A DNA stretch of 58,888 nucleotides from an uncultured Alphaproteobacteria bacterium (GCA_902522865.1 CABYXC010000010.1:1-58888); one strand, 5' to 3'; counted from the first letter of the stretch, positions 37,559 through 47,253 are shown. The notes: generated by a model not told the origin, from the sequence alone. Numbers and translations: made by a program.

Positions 37559-38489
37559 TTTATTAAATATAGTTAGCAGTGTGTTTGGATATATCCTTTT
37601 TGGATTTTTTTTAAATAAATTACAAATACTTCCAAAAAAATATATTGATTATTTTGATTTTACTGGTTTTAACATTCTTTTACCTTTGGCTTTAATTATA
37701 TATTTTTGGCAAGTCTCATTTCCTCAAATTAATTCTATTGGCCTGATCATCTCATTTTTTGCTTCAGGAATTTTTATATCCATGACTGGATTTTTAATTA
37801 GCAAGAAATTTTTAAATTTTAAAACAGATGACTCTGCACTTTTTGGATTAGCTGCTTGTTTTGGTAACACGGTTGCAATGGGAATACCTCTTATGTATGC
37901 AGTTTTGGGTCCAATAAATACAATTCCTTATATGATATTAGTTTTTTTTCATGGTATTGTTCATTTTAGCTATACTGTTATTATAATAGAAGTTTATAGA
38001 AATAGACAAAAAAGTATTGTTGAAATTTTTTATCAAATATTATTAGGTATAATTAAAAATATTGTACTTTTTGGAATGATAATTGGAATCATTCTTAATT
38101 ACTCTAATCTTATTGTCCCATCTATTATGAAACAGCCTTTAGATATTTTTGTAAACCTTGCTCTTCCAATGGTTCTTATTTCTTTAGGTCTTGCATTGGG
38201 AAATTTTAAAATTAGAGAAAATATTTATGGCGCAATACTATTAACTATCTTAAAAAATTTCATTCACCCTATAATTGCATTCTGTTTAGCACAATTTATA
38301 TTAGAGCTTGATAGTCTCTTGGTAATTATTGTTACTATGGCCGCAGCTTTACCAAGTGGGTCTCAGTCATATTATTTTGCGTACAGATATAACTCACTAA
38401 AAGCTGTAGTTTCTTCCAATGTAGTATTAAGTACGTTTGTTAGTTTTTTTACACTGTCTTTATTATTAGTATTTTTTGATATTACGTAG
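37551..38489 (+). CDS. AEC family transporter (auxin efflux carrier type)
   Basis: Membrane protein of about 312 residues with ten hydrophobic segments in two halves, of the AEC/MdcF permease family that moves organic anions. The family features NILLPLALI (about 38-46), a Gly/Asn-rich CFGNTVAMGIPL segment in the fourth helix, and a late MAAALPSGSQSYYFA are present. I prefer ATG 37551, which overlaps the previous stop as ATGATTGA, to a TTG three codons upstream. Its C-terminus overlaps the TPR gene by 8 bases. The substrate is unknown. Confidence 0.85.
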   Translation: MIDLLNIVSSVFGYILFGFFLNKLQILPKKYIDYFDFTGFNILLPLALIIYFWQVSFPQINSIGLIISFFASGIFISMTGFLISKKFLNFKTDDSALFGLAACFGNTVAMGIPLMYAVLGPINTIPYMILVFFHGIVHFSYTVIIIEVYRNRQKSIVEIFYQILLGIIKNIVLFGMIIGIILNYSNLIVPSIMKQPLDIFVNLALPMVLISLGLALGNFKIRENIYGAILLTILKNFIHPIIAFCLAQFILELDSLLVIIVTMAAALPSGSQSYYFAYRYNSLKAVVSSNVVLSTFVSFFTLSLLLVFFDIT

Positions 38490-39036
38490 ATTGAGAAATA
38501 AACGATTGTATTCTCTCTTTTTTATCCATAGTTTTTACACTAAAAGGAAAAATCTCTAGCATTTTATCATATACATCAATTGCCTGTTGAAACTGACCCT
38601 GATGAATAAAAATTAAACCCATTCCATCTAGAGCACCAAAATGTCTTGGTTCTAATTCAAGAGTTTTAATGATGTCTTGCATAGATTGATCAAAATTACC
38701 CATCATAAAGTGAACTGTAGCCCTTTTATTCCAACCTTCTGCAAAATTAGGATCTTCTTCAATTAAATTATTAAAAAATCTAATTGCTAGTGGATAATTT
38801 CTTAAATTCATAGCTTGAATACCCTTTTCAAAATATTCAATTACTTTTGGATCATCAACTTCATACCATATATTCCAAATGTCAGATATCAAATCTCTTA
38901 TCTCATCCTGATTTTCAGTCTCATTTAATTTTTTAAACAAATTATTTAGCCGTGGATCATTTTGGTCTGCTAATGCTATCTTGCTAGCAAATAAAAGGCT
39001 TATACTGACAATTAATATTTTAGAGATAACTCTCAT
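38482..39036 (-). CDS. Exported TPR-repeat protein
   Basis: 184-residue protein with a signal peptide (MRVISKILIVSISLLFASKIALA) followed by a helical region and about three tetratricopeptide repeats (NYPLAIRFFNNLIEEDP, NFDQSMQDIIKTLELEP, QFQQAIDVYDKMLEIFP). Periplasmic protein-protein scaffold by inference. The start at 39036 is chosen because it gives a clean signal peptide; a longer frame upstream exists. It overlaps the DUF2805 gene by 17 bases. Confidence 0.85.
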   Translation of the reverse strand: MRVISKILIVSISLLFASKIALADQNDPRLNNLFKKLNETENQDEIRDLISDIWNIWYEVDDPKVIEYFEKGIQAMNLRNYPLAIRFFNNLIEEDPNFAEGWNKRATVHFMMGNFDQSMQDIIKTLELEPRHFGALDGMGLIFIHQGQFQQAIDVYDKMLEIFPFSVKTMDKKERIQSFISQST

Positions 39037-39253
39037 ATTTAAATGATTTTTCGGATAGATTTCTTTTCTTTTCATGCTTTCTCGTTCTCCCTGTTACTCT
39101 AGTTCTCCATAACTTAAATGATCTAGGTTTCAGATTTGTTCTCATTATTTTTATAACCTCTGATTCGGTTACACCGTGAATTCTTTTTATTTTTTCAAAA
39201 GAGGTTTTATCGCACCAGGCTAATTTAATAATATTATCTATATTCTCCTGCAT
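39020..39253 (-). CDS. DUF2805/TIGR03643 family small basic protein
   Basis: 77-residue basic protein with MQENIDNIIKLAWCDKTSFEKIKRIHGVTESEVIKIMRTNLKP split across the two-helix core, a helix-turn-helix-like pattern, and a C-terminal GRTRKHEKK tail. It matches the TIGR03643 family, which has no known function; nucleic-acid binding is a guess from the basic HTH-like make-up. It is divergent from the GST gene across 40 bases. Confidence 0.8.
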   Translation of the reverse strand: MQENIDNIIKLAWCDKTSFEKIKRIHGVTESEVIKIMRTNLKPRSFKLWRTRVTGRTRKHEKKRNLSEKSFKYESYL

Positions 39254-39293
39254 ATTATGAATATAGTTCTCTATTAATTAAATTCTAAAAAAA

Positions 39294-39917
39294 ATGATTG
39301 ATTTGTATTCATCACCTACCCCTAATGGTCGAAAAATTAGCATTATGCTTGAAGAATTAGGTGTGGATTTTAATCCAATTTTAATAAATTTAGATAAAAA
39401 AGAGCAGTTTAGTGAAGAGTTTTCAAAAATATCTCCTGCAAATAAAATTCCTGTAATTGTAGATAATGATAACAACCAAACAGTGTTCGAATCCGGAGCT
39501 ATCCTTTTTTATCTGGCAAAAAAATATGATAAATTTCTAGATAAAGATAAGTATTGGGAAATAATACAATGGGTTTTTTTTCAAATGGCTTACGTTGGGC
39601 CAATGCTAGGCCAGGCTCATCAATATTTGTTTTATCATCCTGGTAAAAGCAAATTTGCAGAAGATAAAACAAAAGGTTATGCACAACATATTTATTCAAT
39701 TTTGGATAAAAGACTTTCTAAACAAGAATATTTTTCGGATAACTATTCAATAGCTGATATTTCAATTTGGCCTTGGACAGCTCGTTATGAAAGGCATCAA
39801 ATAAATTTGCATGATTATCCAAATGTGTTGAGATGGTATAAACAAATATCAACAAGACCTGCAGTTATTAAAGGATATAATTCTGTAGGCGAATCTTATG
39901 AAATCCCTAAACCCTAA
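39294..39917 (+). CDS. Glutathione S-transferase family protein
   Basis: 207-residue GST with an N-terminal thioredoxin-fold domain (LYSSPTPNGRKISIMLEELG, 3-22) and cis-Pro in NKIPVIVD, then an all-helical C-terminal domain with the conserved N-capping SIADISIWPW. It resembles the YfcG/Ure2-like group with disulfide-bond reductase or peroxidase activity. Whether the cell makes glutathione is not shown in the window. Its stop shares CTAA with LysE on the other strand. Confidence 0.9.
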   Translation: MIDLYSSPTPNGRKISIMLEELGVDFNPILINLDKKEQFSEEFSKISPANKIPVIVDNDNNQTVFESGAILFYLAKKYDKFLDKDKYWEIIQWVFFQMAYVGPMLGQAHQYLFYHPGKSKFAEDKTKGYAQHIYSILDKRLSKQEYFSDNYSIADISIWPWTARYERHQINLHDYPNVLRWYKQISTRPAVIKGYNSVGESYEIPKP

Positions 39918-40522
39918 GCGTTGTAAAATAGTACTGAGCCTGCAGTTATAATTAAAAGGATTGCTAAAAACCATTCAACAATTTTTTTTAATTTTTCATT
40001 ATTAAGATATTGTCTGATAACACTTCCTCCATATGCCCATATACTAATGGAAGGAATATTAACTACTGTAGACATAATAACCATAAATAGTGTTCCAATT
40101 ATTATATTTTCATCTTTTGGATAATATAATGTTACTGCAGTTGAACAGATTACCCAAGCTTTTGGATTTACAAATTGAAACAAAATTGCTTCATGATATT
40201 TTAATGGTCTTGATCTATCTTCAGTCTTTGAAATATTTAAAGACCCAAACATTTTATATGCTAAATAAAGAATATAGCCTGCTCCAACATATCTTAAAAT
40301 ATCATAGAGTATAGGATAGGTAATAAACAAAGATCCAAGACCTAGACATACAAGTGCTAATTGCAAACCATGACCAGAAGGAATCCCAAAAATATTAGGT
40401 ATAGATCTTATAAATCCAAATTTTATACCTGATGCAGTTAAAATACTATTGTTTGGACCTGGAGTTACGTACATAATAAAATTATACACTGCTAAAGCAG
40501 CTATTAATTCCCATGTAATCAT
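39914..40522 (-). CDS. LysE/RhtB family amino-acid exporter
   Basis: 202-residue membrane protein with about six hydrophobic segments, family motif TPGPNNSILTASGIKFG (20-36) and a C-terminal helix ending in SVLFYNA. It would export an amino acid such as threonine or homoserine; the substrate is not evident. It is three bases after yajQ on the same strand. Confidence 0.9.
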   Translation of the reverse strand: MITWELIAALAVYNFIMYVTPGPNNSILTASGIKFGFIRSIPNIFGIPSGHGLQLALVCLGLGSLFITYPILYDILRYVGAGYILYLAYKMFGSLNISKTEDRSRPLKYHEAILFQFVNPKAWVICSTAVTLYYPKDENIIIGTLFMVIMSTVVNIPSISIWAYGGSVIRQYLNNEKLKKIVEWFLAILLIITAGSVLFYNA

Positions 40523-40525
40523 TTT

Positions 40526-41011
40526 TTAATCTCTAAAATTTACAAATTGGACTGGTATACCTATCTTAGCATCCTCAATAAGCTTCATTACGCTTTGTAA
40601 ATCATCTTTTTTCTTTCCTTCAACACGAAGTTCATTCCCATTGATCTTTACTTGAACTTTTAATTTAGAGCTTTTGACATCAGAAGTAATTTTTTTACAC
40701 AGGGATTGCTCAATTCCTTCTACTAATTCATACGTCTGACGAATTTTATTTCCCCCAGCTTTTTCTATATCATTTTTTTTTAAACATAAAGGATCAACTT
40801 TTCGTCTAACAAAATGAGTAACGAGCATGTCATTTACTTGACCAGCTTTCATTTCATCATCAGTAATAACAACTATAGTATTTTCTTTTTTTTCAATTGA
40901 AGTATCTGATCCTTTAAAATCGTATCTGGTGGTAATTTCTCTTGTCGCATTTCCTAGTGCGTTATCAATTTCTTGATGATCTAATCTGTTTACAATATCA
41001 AAACTAGGCAT
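40526..41011 (-). CDS. yajQ: YajQ-family nucleotide-binding protein
   Basis: 161-residue cytosolic protein of the YajQ family: N-terminal PSFDIVNRLDHQEIDNALGNA and C-terminal GIPVQFVNFRD are characteristic. Family members bind tRNA/nucleotides, and some bind cyclic di-GMP. It lies between rmuC (four-base gap) and the LysE gene on the same strand. Confidence 0.95.
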   Translation of the reverse strand: MPSFDIVNRLDHQEIDNALGNATREITTRYDFKGSDTSIEKKENTIVVITDDEMKAGQVNDMLVTHFVRRKVDPLCLKKNDIEKAGGNKIRQTYELVEGIEQSLCKKITSDVKSSKLKVQVKINGNELRVEGKKKDDLQSVMKLIEDAKIGIPVQFVNFRD

Positions 41012-41015
41012 TTAT

Positions 41016-41975
41016 TTAGTTTATTACATCGTCATTTATATCTGGCAACTGTTTTTTAGTACTTAATCTTCCTAATTTTTTCATCTTTTCTACTTTTTTA
41101 GTCAAACTTCCTGATCCATCTTGCAATCTTTGTTTAGCTTCATCCATTTTTGATTTAGCTAAATCTATTGACTGATTAGCTTTCACAAACGACTCATATA
41201 CACTTACTGTTTTATCATAAATATCCGATGCAGCTGATGCTATATCTTTTATTGTTTTAGATTGTTTATCAACCCGCCACATATTTTCTACAGCTTTAAG
41301 TAAAAAGGGTAAAGTTGATGGACCAACAATAATTATTTTATTGCTCCATGAATCTTCGATAAGTTTATTTGCCTCATTATATAAAGTAAGTAATGCTGGT
41401 TCTATTGGAACAAACATTAAAACATTATCAATTGTATTGATTCCATATATTTTTGAATAATTATCTTTACTCAAACTTCTAATCGAAGTTTTTGTTGAAT
41501 CCAAAAATTTTTTCAAAAATATCTTCTTTTGTTGATTGTCATTTGTATTAGAGTAATCATGCCAAGAATCTAAGGATACTTTTGAATCTATAATTATGTG
41601 TCTATTACCTGGCATATGAACAATTACATCTGGTTTTTGTAAATTACCATCTTCATCTCTAAAAGTTTTTTGAGTTGAATACTCTTCTCCTTCTCTTAAA
41701 CCAACACTATCTAAAATATTTTTAAGTACAAATTCTCCCCAAGGACCTTGTTGAAGCGCACCACCTCTAATTAATGTATTCTCAATTCTATCTTGAGCTA
41801 AATTAAAATTTTGTAAAGATTGCTGAATTGATTGCATGTGATTTTTTAAGGAAATAAGATCAGTATCATCTTTTATTTCAGAACTTTTTGTTTTGCGAAG
41901 AAAAAATAAAATTGATAAAAAACCAACTCCAGATAAAAAACCAATAATGAAAACAAATATAAGATTTTCAAACAT
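41016..41975 (-). CDS. rmuC: RmuC-family protein
   Basis: About 319 residues: one N-terminal membrane anchor followed by a coiled-coil and an endonuclease-like core (GPWGEFVLKNILDS, KPDVIVHMPGNRHIIIDSKVS with the Asp/Lys pair, MFVPIEPALLTLY). E. coli RmuC, which limits DNA inversions, is about 475 residues; this one lacks much of the long coiled coil. A GTG one codon upstream is an alternative start. Confidence 0.9.
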   Translation of the reverse strand: MFENLIFVFIIGFLSGVGFLSILFFLRKTKSSEIKDDTDLISLKNHMQSIQQSLQNFNLAQDRIENTLIRGGALQQGPWGEFVLKNILDSVGLREGEEYSTQKTFRDEDGNLQKPDVIVHMPGNRHIIIDSKVSLDSWHDYSNTNDNQQKKIFLKKFLDSTKTSIRSLSKDNYSKIYGINTIDNVLMFVPIEPALLTLYNEANKLIEDSWSNKIIIVGPSTLPFLLKAVENMWRVDKQSKTIKDIASAASDIYDKTVSVYESFVKANQSIDLAKSKMDEAKQRLQDGSGSLTKKVEKMKKLGRLSTKKQLPDINDDVIN

Positions 41976-41981
41976 CACAAA

Positions 41982-42398
41982 TTAGATAAGATATAAATAT
42001 ATTATCAAATATCTAGCAATTTTCCCAATAGATACAAATATTAAAAAAAAAGTAACATTATATTTTACTGTACCTGCTGCAAATGCGATTGGATCTCCAA
42101 TAATAGGCACCCATGAAAATAATAATGACCATTTTCCATACTTTTTGAAAATATCTGTAGCTTTTTGTAATAAATATTTATTTACTGGAAACCAAGGTTT
42201 CTTAATAAGAAAATTTACAACGTAACCACATATCCAACTGATTAGAGATCCTAAAATATTACCTGCTGAAGCAAAAAATAATAATAAAAATGGATTATAA
42301 TTATTAGATAATAATAGTACAGATAAATATGTCTCTGAAGCAAAAGGAAAAAAAGTGCCTAAAGACAAACAAAAAATAAATAATGATGAATAGATCAA
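41982..42398 (-). CDS. yqaA: YqaA-type small DedA/SNARE-associated membrane protein
   Basis: 138-residue membrane protein with about four hydrophobic segments and the DedA-like pattern FASAGNILGSLISWICGY (about 42-59) and GDPIAFAAGTVK. It belongs to the YqaA branch of the SNARE-associated superfamily, thought to be lipid transport or membrane homeostasis proteins. The start is TTG. No ATG is available nearby. Confidence 0.8.
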   Translation of the reverse strand: MIYSSLFIFCLSLGTFFPFASETYLSVLLLSNNYNPFLLLFFASAGNILGSLISWICGYVVNFLIKKPWFPVNKYLLQKATDIFKKYGKWSLLFSWVPIIGDPIAFAAGTVKYNVTFFLIFVSIGKIARYLIIYLYLI

Positions 42399-42447
42399 AG
42401 TATTTCTTATTGTTAATTTATGTTAATGTTATCTTACTTATCAATTT

Positions 42448-43590
42448 ATGAACGATTTTCCAAAAGAAGAATTTATTTACAGAATTGAAAAAATACAAAT
42501 ACATATTGAAAAAGAAAATATTGATGCAGTTATTATAACATCACCGTCAAATTTTAGATATTTAACTGGACTTGATAGTAATTTTTGGGAAAGTCCTACG
42601 AGACCTTGGTATTTAATTATTTCAAAAAAAAATCCAATTAAAGCTATAATACCATCTATTGGTATTACAGCTATGCAAAACACATTAGTCAATGATATCG
42701 AAACTTGGGAATCTCCAAATCCAAAAGATGAAGGAATATCTTTATTGAAAAAAAACATCAAAAGTTTTCCTAAAAATTCAAATATTGGTTTTGAATTAGG
42801 AAATGAAACTTTTTTGCGAATGAGTATTAACGATTATCAGGATATTCAAAAAAATTTATCAGAATATAATTTTGTTGATGCTAGTAAAATACTTTGGAGT
42901 ATAAGAAAAATAAAATCTGAAATAGAGATCAGTAATATTAAAGAAATTTGTTCTATTACAAGTAAGGTGTTTGATAATTTTCCTGAAAAAATTAATTTAG
43001 GAATGAGTGAAAAACAAATTACATCAATATTTAAAAAAGAATTAATTGAGAGTGGTGCAGATTATATTCAATATATGGCGTGTGCTTCGGGAATTAATGG
43101 TTATAATCAGATTATCTGTAACCCAACAGAAAGAGTAACTAAAGATGGTGATATTCTAATTATTGATACCGGTGCAACTTTAAATGGTTATTTTTCAGAT
43201 TTTGATAGAAATTTTGGCTTTGGAAAAATTCACAAACAAGTTCTAGATGCATATAATAAATTGTGGGAAGCAACTGAAAGAACTTTAGAAATTATAAAAC
43301 CTGGAACTAGTTGTTCAGAAATATATTCTAAATTATCTCAAAGTTTAATAACTAACAACATATCAATTGGAAGAATGGGTCATGGTTTAGGCTTACAACT
43401 GACTGAGCCGCCAAGTATTATGAAAAATGACAAAACATTACTTGAAGAAAATATGATTATAACTCTTGAACCATCGATTGAAATGGACAAAAATAAAATA
43501 TTAGTACAAGAAGAAAATTTATTGATAACTAAAGATTCCTATAAACTTTTAAGTACTAGAACTCCAGAAAATTTACCTATTATTAATTAG
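42448..43590 (+). CDS. M24-family metallopeptidase (Xaa-Pro dipeptidase-like)
   Basis: 380-residue pita-bread enzyme with an N-terminal creatinase-like domain (1-150) and a catalytic domain with all five metal ligands: Asp240, Asp251, His312, Glu341 and Glu356. Intact ligands argue for peptidase over the metal-free creatinase activity, though ectoine-hydrolase-like substrates are also in this family. It converges on the peptide ABC transporter with no gap, a sensible partner for imported peptides. Confidence 0.88.
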   Translation: MNDFPKEEFIYRIEKIQIHIEKENIDAVIITSPSNFRYLTGLDSNFWESPTRPWYLIISKKNPIKAIIPSIGITAMQNTLVNDIETWESPNPKDEGISLLKKNIKSFPKNSNIGFELGNETFLRMSINDYQDIQKNLSEYNFVDASKILWSIRKIKSEIEISNIKEICSITSKVFDNFPEKINLGMSEKQITSIFKKELIESGADYIQYMACASGINGYNQIICNPTERVTKDGDILIIDTGATLNGYFSDFDRNFGFGKIHKQVLDAYNKLWEATERTLEIIKPGTSCSEIYSKLSQSLITNNISIGRMGHGLGLQLTEPPSIMKNDKTLLEENMIITLEPSIEMDKNKILVQEENLLITKDSYKLLSTRTPENLPIIN

Positions 43591-45309
43591 TTAAATAATT
43601 GATTCAATTTTAGGCATAAGTCTAATTAATTCCTTCGTATATTCATGCTCAGGATTATTAAACAATTCCTCTGTATCTTTTGTTTCACAAATAGCACCAT
43701 TTTTTAGTACAATTATTCGGTTACACATTTGGCGAATTACAGGAAGATCATGGCTAATAAATAGCATAGTGAGATGAAGTTCATCTTGTATATCTTTTAG
43801 TAAATTCAATATTTGAGCTTGTATACTTACGTCTAATGCAGAAGTTGGTTCATCACATATTAATAATCTTGGTCTTGTTGCCAAAGCACGAGCAATAGAT
43901 ATTCTCTGCCTTTGCCCTCCTGAGAATTCATGCGGGTATCGATCTAGAGATTGTCTGGTCATTCCCACAATATCTATTAGGTCATAAACATTTTGTAAAA
44001 GATCATTATTGCTAATATTTTTTTGAAAAAATTTAATTGGTTCTGCAATAATATCCTTAACTTTGAAACGAGGATTTAGAGATGAGTAAGGATCTTGAAA
44101 AATCATTTGAATTTGACCTCTACTATTATGAATTTGGTATTTTTTATTTGAATTATATAGAGGTTCATTATTATAAATTAAATTACCTTTATTAGGACTG
44201 ATTAATCCAGTAATAATCTTTGCAATAGTTGATTTACCTGAACCAGACTCTCCAACTAATCCAAGTGTCTCACCTTCGAATAATTCAAAAGATACATTGT
44301 CGACAGCTTTAACTATTTTATCATTCGAACTTTTATTAGAAATAAATGAAAAACCACTGCCTAAAGAATTATCATCAAAAACTTTTGTCACTTCCTCAAG
44401 TTTTAATAATTTTTGATTTTTATTTTCCCTTATGCCCCATGTTTTAATAATATTTTTAGTCAAATCCTTGGAACTAGATGTTATTTCCTTACCATCGGGG
44501 CTAATCAATTTAAATCTATCAATTTTCTTATTTGTTGGTGGCACTGAAATTACTAAGCTTCTTGCTTCTGTTGATTTTGGATTTGTTAATAATTCTTTAG
44601 TCTCACCTTTTTCAACAATATGTCCGTATCTCATGACAATAACTTTATCAGTCGTCTCTGCTATGACTCCCATATCATGGGTAATAATTATAACACCAAG
44701 ATTTCTTTTCTTTGTAAGATCTTTAAGAAGTTCTAATATTTGATATTGAATACTTACATCTAAAGCTGTTGTTGGTTCATCTGCAATTATTAAGTCAGGT
44801 TCACAACTTATCGCTAAAGCTATCACAACTCTTTGACGCATACCGCCACTAAATTGGTGTGGATAGTCCTCAATTCTTTTTTCTGCGTTCTCTATTCCAA
44901 CCTCTTTAAGTAGTTGAATTGATTTTTTAAGTGAATCTTGATAACTTAAATTTAAATGAGCCTGAATAGTTTCAATTAATTGATCTTTTATTTTAAATAG
45001 AGGGTTTAATGAAGTTTGAGGGTCTTGAAAGACAAATCCTATTTTTTTTCCTCTAATATTTTGAATTATTTCTTCATTACTTCTTAATTCAATATTGTCT
45101 ATTTTTATTGAGCCATCTGTGATTTCACCTGGAGAATCAATCAAGTTAATTAGCGCATTTGCAATTGTAGATTTTCCAGATCCAGACTCACCGACAATTC
45201 CTAATATTTCACCTCTTTCTAAAGAAAATTCTACATTTTTGCTTGCAACAATAGTTTCCTTTCGTGTTGGATAACTTATGTTTAAATTTTTAACTTCTAA
45301 AAAACTCAT
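43591..45309 (-). CDS. Dipeptide/oligopeptide ABC transporter, two fused ATP-binding domains
   Basis: 572-residue protein fusing both nucleotide-binding domains of a Dpp/Opp importer (DppD and DppF). Each half has Walker A GESGSGKST, a signature (FSGGMRQRV, then FSGGQRQRI) and Walker B (IADEPTTALD, then CDEPTSALD). The linker near residues 285-330 is the usual oligopeptide-binding extension. The start at 45309 overlaps the permease stop as ATGA; an upstream in-frame extension to 45348 is less likely. Confidence 0.95.
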   Translation of the reverse strand: MSFLEVKNLNISYPTRKETIVASKNVEFSLERGEILGIVGESGSGKSTIANALINLIDSPGEITDGSIKIDNIELRSNEEIIQNIRGKKIGFVFQDPQTSLNPLFKIKDQLIETIQAHLNLSYQDSLKKSIQLLKEVGIENAEKRIEDYPHQFSGGMRQRVVIALAISCEPDLIIADEPTTALDVSIQYQILELLKDLTKKRNLGVIIITHDMGVIAETTDKVIVMRYGHIVEKGETKELLTNPKSTEARSLVISVPPTNKKIDRFKLISPDGKEITSSSKDLTKNIIKTWGIRENKNQKLLKLEEVTKVFDDNSLGSGFSFISNKSSNDKIVKAVDNVSFELFEGETLGLVGESGSGKSTIAKIITGLISPNKGNLIYNNEPLYNSNKKYQIHNSRGQIQMIFQDPYSSLNPRFKVKDIIAEPIKFFQKNISNNDLLQNVYDLIDIVGMTRQSLDRYPHEFSGGQRQRISIARALATRPRLLICDEPTSALDVSIQAQILNLLKDIQDELHLTMLFISHDLPVIRQMCNRIIVLKNGAICETKDTEELFNNPEHEYTKELIRLMPKIESII

Positions 45310-46229
45310 CTCTTTTTTAATTTTGGATTTAAAGCATCTCTCATCCAATCCCCTAATAAATTAATTGATAATGCTAAAACAATTAAGAAAATTGCTGGAA
45401 AAAAAGTAATCCACCACTCACCTGAAAATAAAAAATTATTTCCAAACCTTATTAGAGTCCCAAGAGAAGGTGTTGTTGGTGGAACACCAACACCTAAAAA
45501 ACTTAAGGTAGACTCTGTAATAATTGCAAGTGCTAATCCGATTGTAGCAATTACTAAGATAGGCCGAAGTATATTTGGTAAAATATGCTTAAACATAATT
45601 AATATATTTGATAATCCAATTATTTTTGAAGCTGAGACATATTCTTTATTTTTTTCAACTAAGGTTGATGCTCTCGATACTCTTGCAAACTGAGGCCATT
45701 CTGAAATACCAATGGCAAAAATCAAAACATAAATTGCCATTTCGTCATGCATTGATTGTGAGATAATTGCCCTTGCAATTCCATCAACAAGTAATGCCAT
45801 TAAAATACTTGGAATAGTTAACTGCACATCTGTAAGACGCATTACAATAATCTCATACCTACCACCAATATATCCAGCTGTTATTCCAAGAAAAACTCCA
45901 AGTATCATTGCAAAAATTATAGATGCAAAACCAACGATAAGTGAAATTCTTGAACCATAAATCATTGTTGAAAACATATCTCTTCCCTGCTGATCAGTTC
46001 CTAATATGAAGCTAAAACTTCCTCCCTCCGACCATACTGGTGGGGTGAAGGCATCCATTAAAGAAACTGATGCTGGGTCAAAAGGATTATAAGGTGCAAC
46101 TATCCCAGCAAATACAGAACAAAAAAGTATAATAAAAAATATTGTTGAAGAAATTATTGCTAATTTAGAATTAAAGAAACTGTATCCAATATCAGTATCA
46201 TATATTTTATTGTACGTTTTAAGTAGCAT
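45306..46229 (-). CDS. dppC: Dipeptide/oligopeptide ABC transporter permease (DppC type)
   Basis: Inner-membrane channel subunit, about 307 residues from ATG 46229, with six membrane segments and the coupling-helix EAA-type motif ending in ILPNILRPILVIA. The N-terminal cytoplasmic segment FVAPYNPFDP and the GTDQQGRDMFS stretch are typical of DppC/OppC. It lies one base after dppB and overlaps the ATPase gene by four. Confidence 0.95.
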   Translation of the reverse strand: MLLKTYNKIYDTDIGYSFFNSKLAIISSTIFFIILFCSVFAGIVAPYNPFDPASVSLMDAFTPPVWSEGGSFSFILGTDQQGRDMFSTMIYGSRISLIVGFASIIFAMILGVFLGITAGYIGGRYEIIVMRLTDVQLTIPSILMALLVDGIARAIISQSMHDEMAIYVLIFAIGISEWPQFARVSRASTLVEKNKEYVSASKIIGLSNILIMFKHILPNILRPILVIATIGLALAIITESTLSFLGVGVPPTTPSLGTLIRFGNNFLFSGEWWITFFPAIFLIVLALSINLLGDWMRDALNPKLKKR

Positions 46230-46230
46230 T

Positions 46231-47208
46231 TTAACTACCCTCTTCCTTAAGCCTAATTCTAGGATCAATAAAATAGTATGTGATGTCTACAATAAAATTT
46301 ATCATAACAAATATAAAGGCTACCATGATCATATATGCTGACATTATAGGAATATCGACAAAGTATACTGCTTTAATAAATAATGACCCCATACCTGGCC
46401 ATTGAAAAACTGTTTCTGTAATAATTGAAAAAGCAATTAATGTTCCGATGTTGATACCTGTAATAGTAATAACTGGAATTAATCCATTTTTAAGCGCATG
46501 CTTATAATTAATAACACTCCTTTTTATACCTCTTGCTTTTGCAAATTTAATATAATCTGTTTGTAAAATTTCCATCATTTCAGCTCGAACTAATCTAATC
46601 ACATAAGTCATTTGAAATAAACTTAACGTAACAGATGGGAGTATCAGTGCTTTTAAACCAGAAGTAGTTAAAAATCCTGTAGTCCAAAAACCTAATTGTG
46701 TGACTTCACCTCTTCCAAAGGATGGAAGAACTCCTAAAATTACTGAAAACAAATAAATTAACATTATTCCTATAATGAATGTTGGTAAAGAAACCCCTGC
46801 TAGAGAAATCACAAGAATAATATTAGAAATAAAACTGTCTCTGTGAATACCAGTATATACACCTAAGATAACACCGCTGATGATTGCAATTAAAGCAGAG
46901 ACAAAAACTAATTCTAAAGTTGCAGGCATTCTTTCTGCAATTAAGTCTGAAACTTCTCTTTTTAATTGGTATGATATTCCAAAATCACCTTGAATTACAT
47001 TTCCTATAAAACGTGAAAATTGAACGTAAACAGGATCATTTAAACCCAATACTTCTCTGACCTCAGCACGTCTTTCATCTGAAGCATCTTCTCCAGTCAT
47101 ACTATTTACTGGATCACCAACAAAATTAAATAAGGAAAATGAAACAAAAGCTACAACAATCATTACAAGAATAGATTGAAACAGTCTTTTAAAGAAATAG
47201 CTAAACAT
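46231..47208 (-). CDS. dppB: Dipeptide/oligopeptide ABC transporter permease (DppB type)
   Basis: 325-residue channel subunit with six membrane segments; the N-terminal FSYFFKRLFQSILVMIVVAF and the DYIKFAKARGIKRSVI segment with the EAA loop KHALKNGLIP are typical of DppB. A perfect hairpin separates it from the binding-protein gene upstream. Confidence 0.95.
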   Translation of the reverse strand: MFSYFFKRLFQSILVMIVVAFVSFSLFNFVGDPVNSMTGEDASDERRAEVREVLGLNDPVYVQFSRFIGNVIQGDFGISYQLKREVSDLIAERMPATLELVFVSALIAIISGVILGVYTGIHRDSFISNIILVISLAGVSLPTFIIGIMLIYLFSVILGVLPSFGRGEVTQLGFWTTGFLTTSGLKALILPSVTLSLFQMTYVIRLVRAEMMEILQTDYIKFAKARGIKRSVINYKHALKNGLIPVITITGINIGTLIAFSIITETVFQWPGMGSLFIKAVYFVDIPIMSAYMIMVAFIFVMINFIVDITYYFIDPRIRLKEEGS

Positions 47209-47215
47209 GGTTTAA

Positions 47216-47241
47216 TTTCTGGCCAGATTACTGGCCAGAAA
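47216..47241 (-). promoter_or_regulatory. Intercistronic stem-loop between binding-protein and permease genes
   Basis: A perfect 11-bp inverted repeat, TTTCTGGCCAG and CTGGCCAGAAA, with a four-base loop, lies in the 45-base gap between the binding-protein stop and dppB. The stem has a strong GGCC core in an otherwise AT-rich context. There is no U-tract directly after it on the minus strand, so it is more like an mRNA-stabilising or partial processing element than a full terminator. Such hairpins after periplasmic binding-protein genes raise their expression over the membrane parts. Confidence 0.7.
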
Positions 47242-47253
47242 ATATAAAAATTA

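Noticed and set aside
45310..45348. N-terminal extension of the fused ABC ATPase
   Set aside because: The ATG at 45309 overlaps the permease stop as ATGA and begins a normal NBD; the 13 extra residues lie inside the permease gene.
47216..47241. Hairpin as an intrinsic terminator
   Set aside because: No U-run follows it on the minus strand, and termination there would cut off the permease and ATPase genes of the same transporter.
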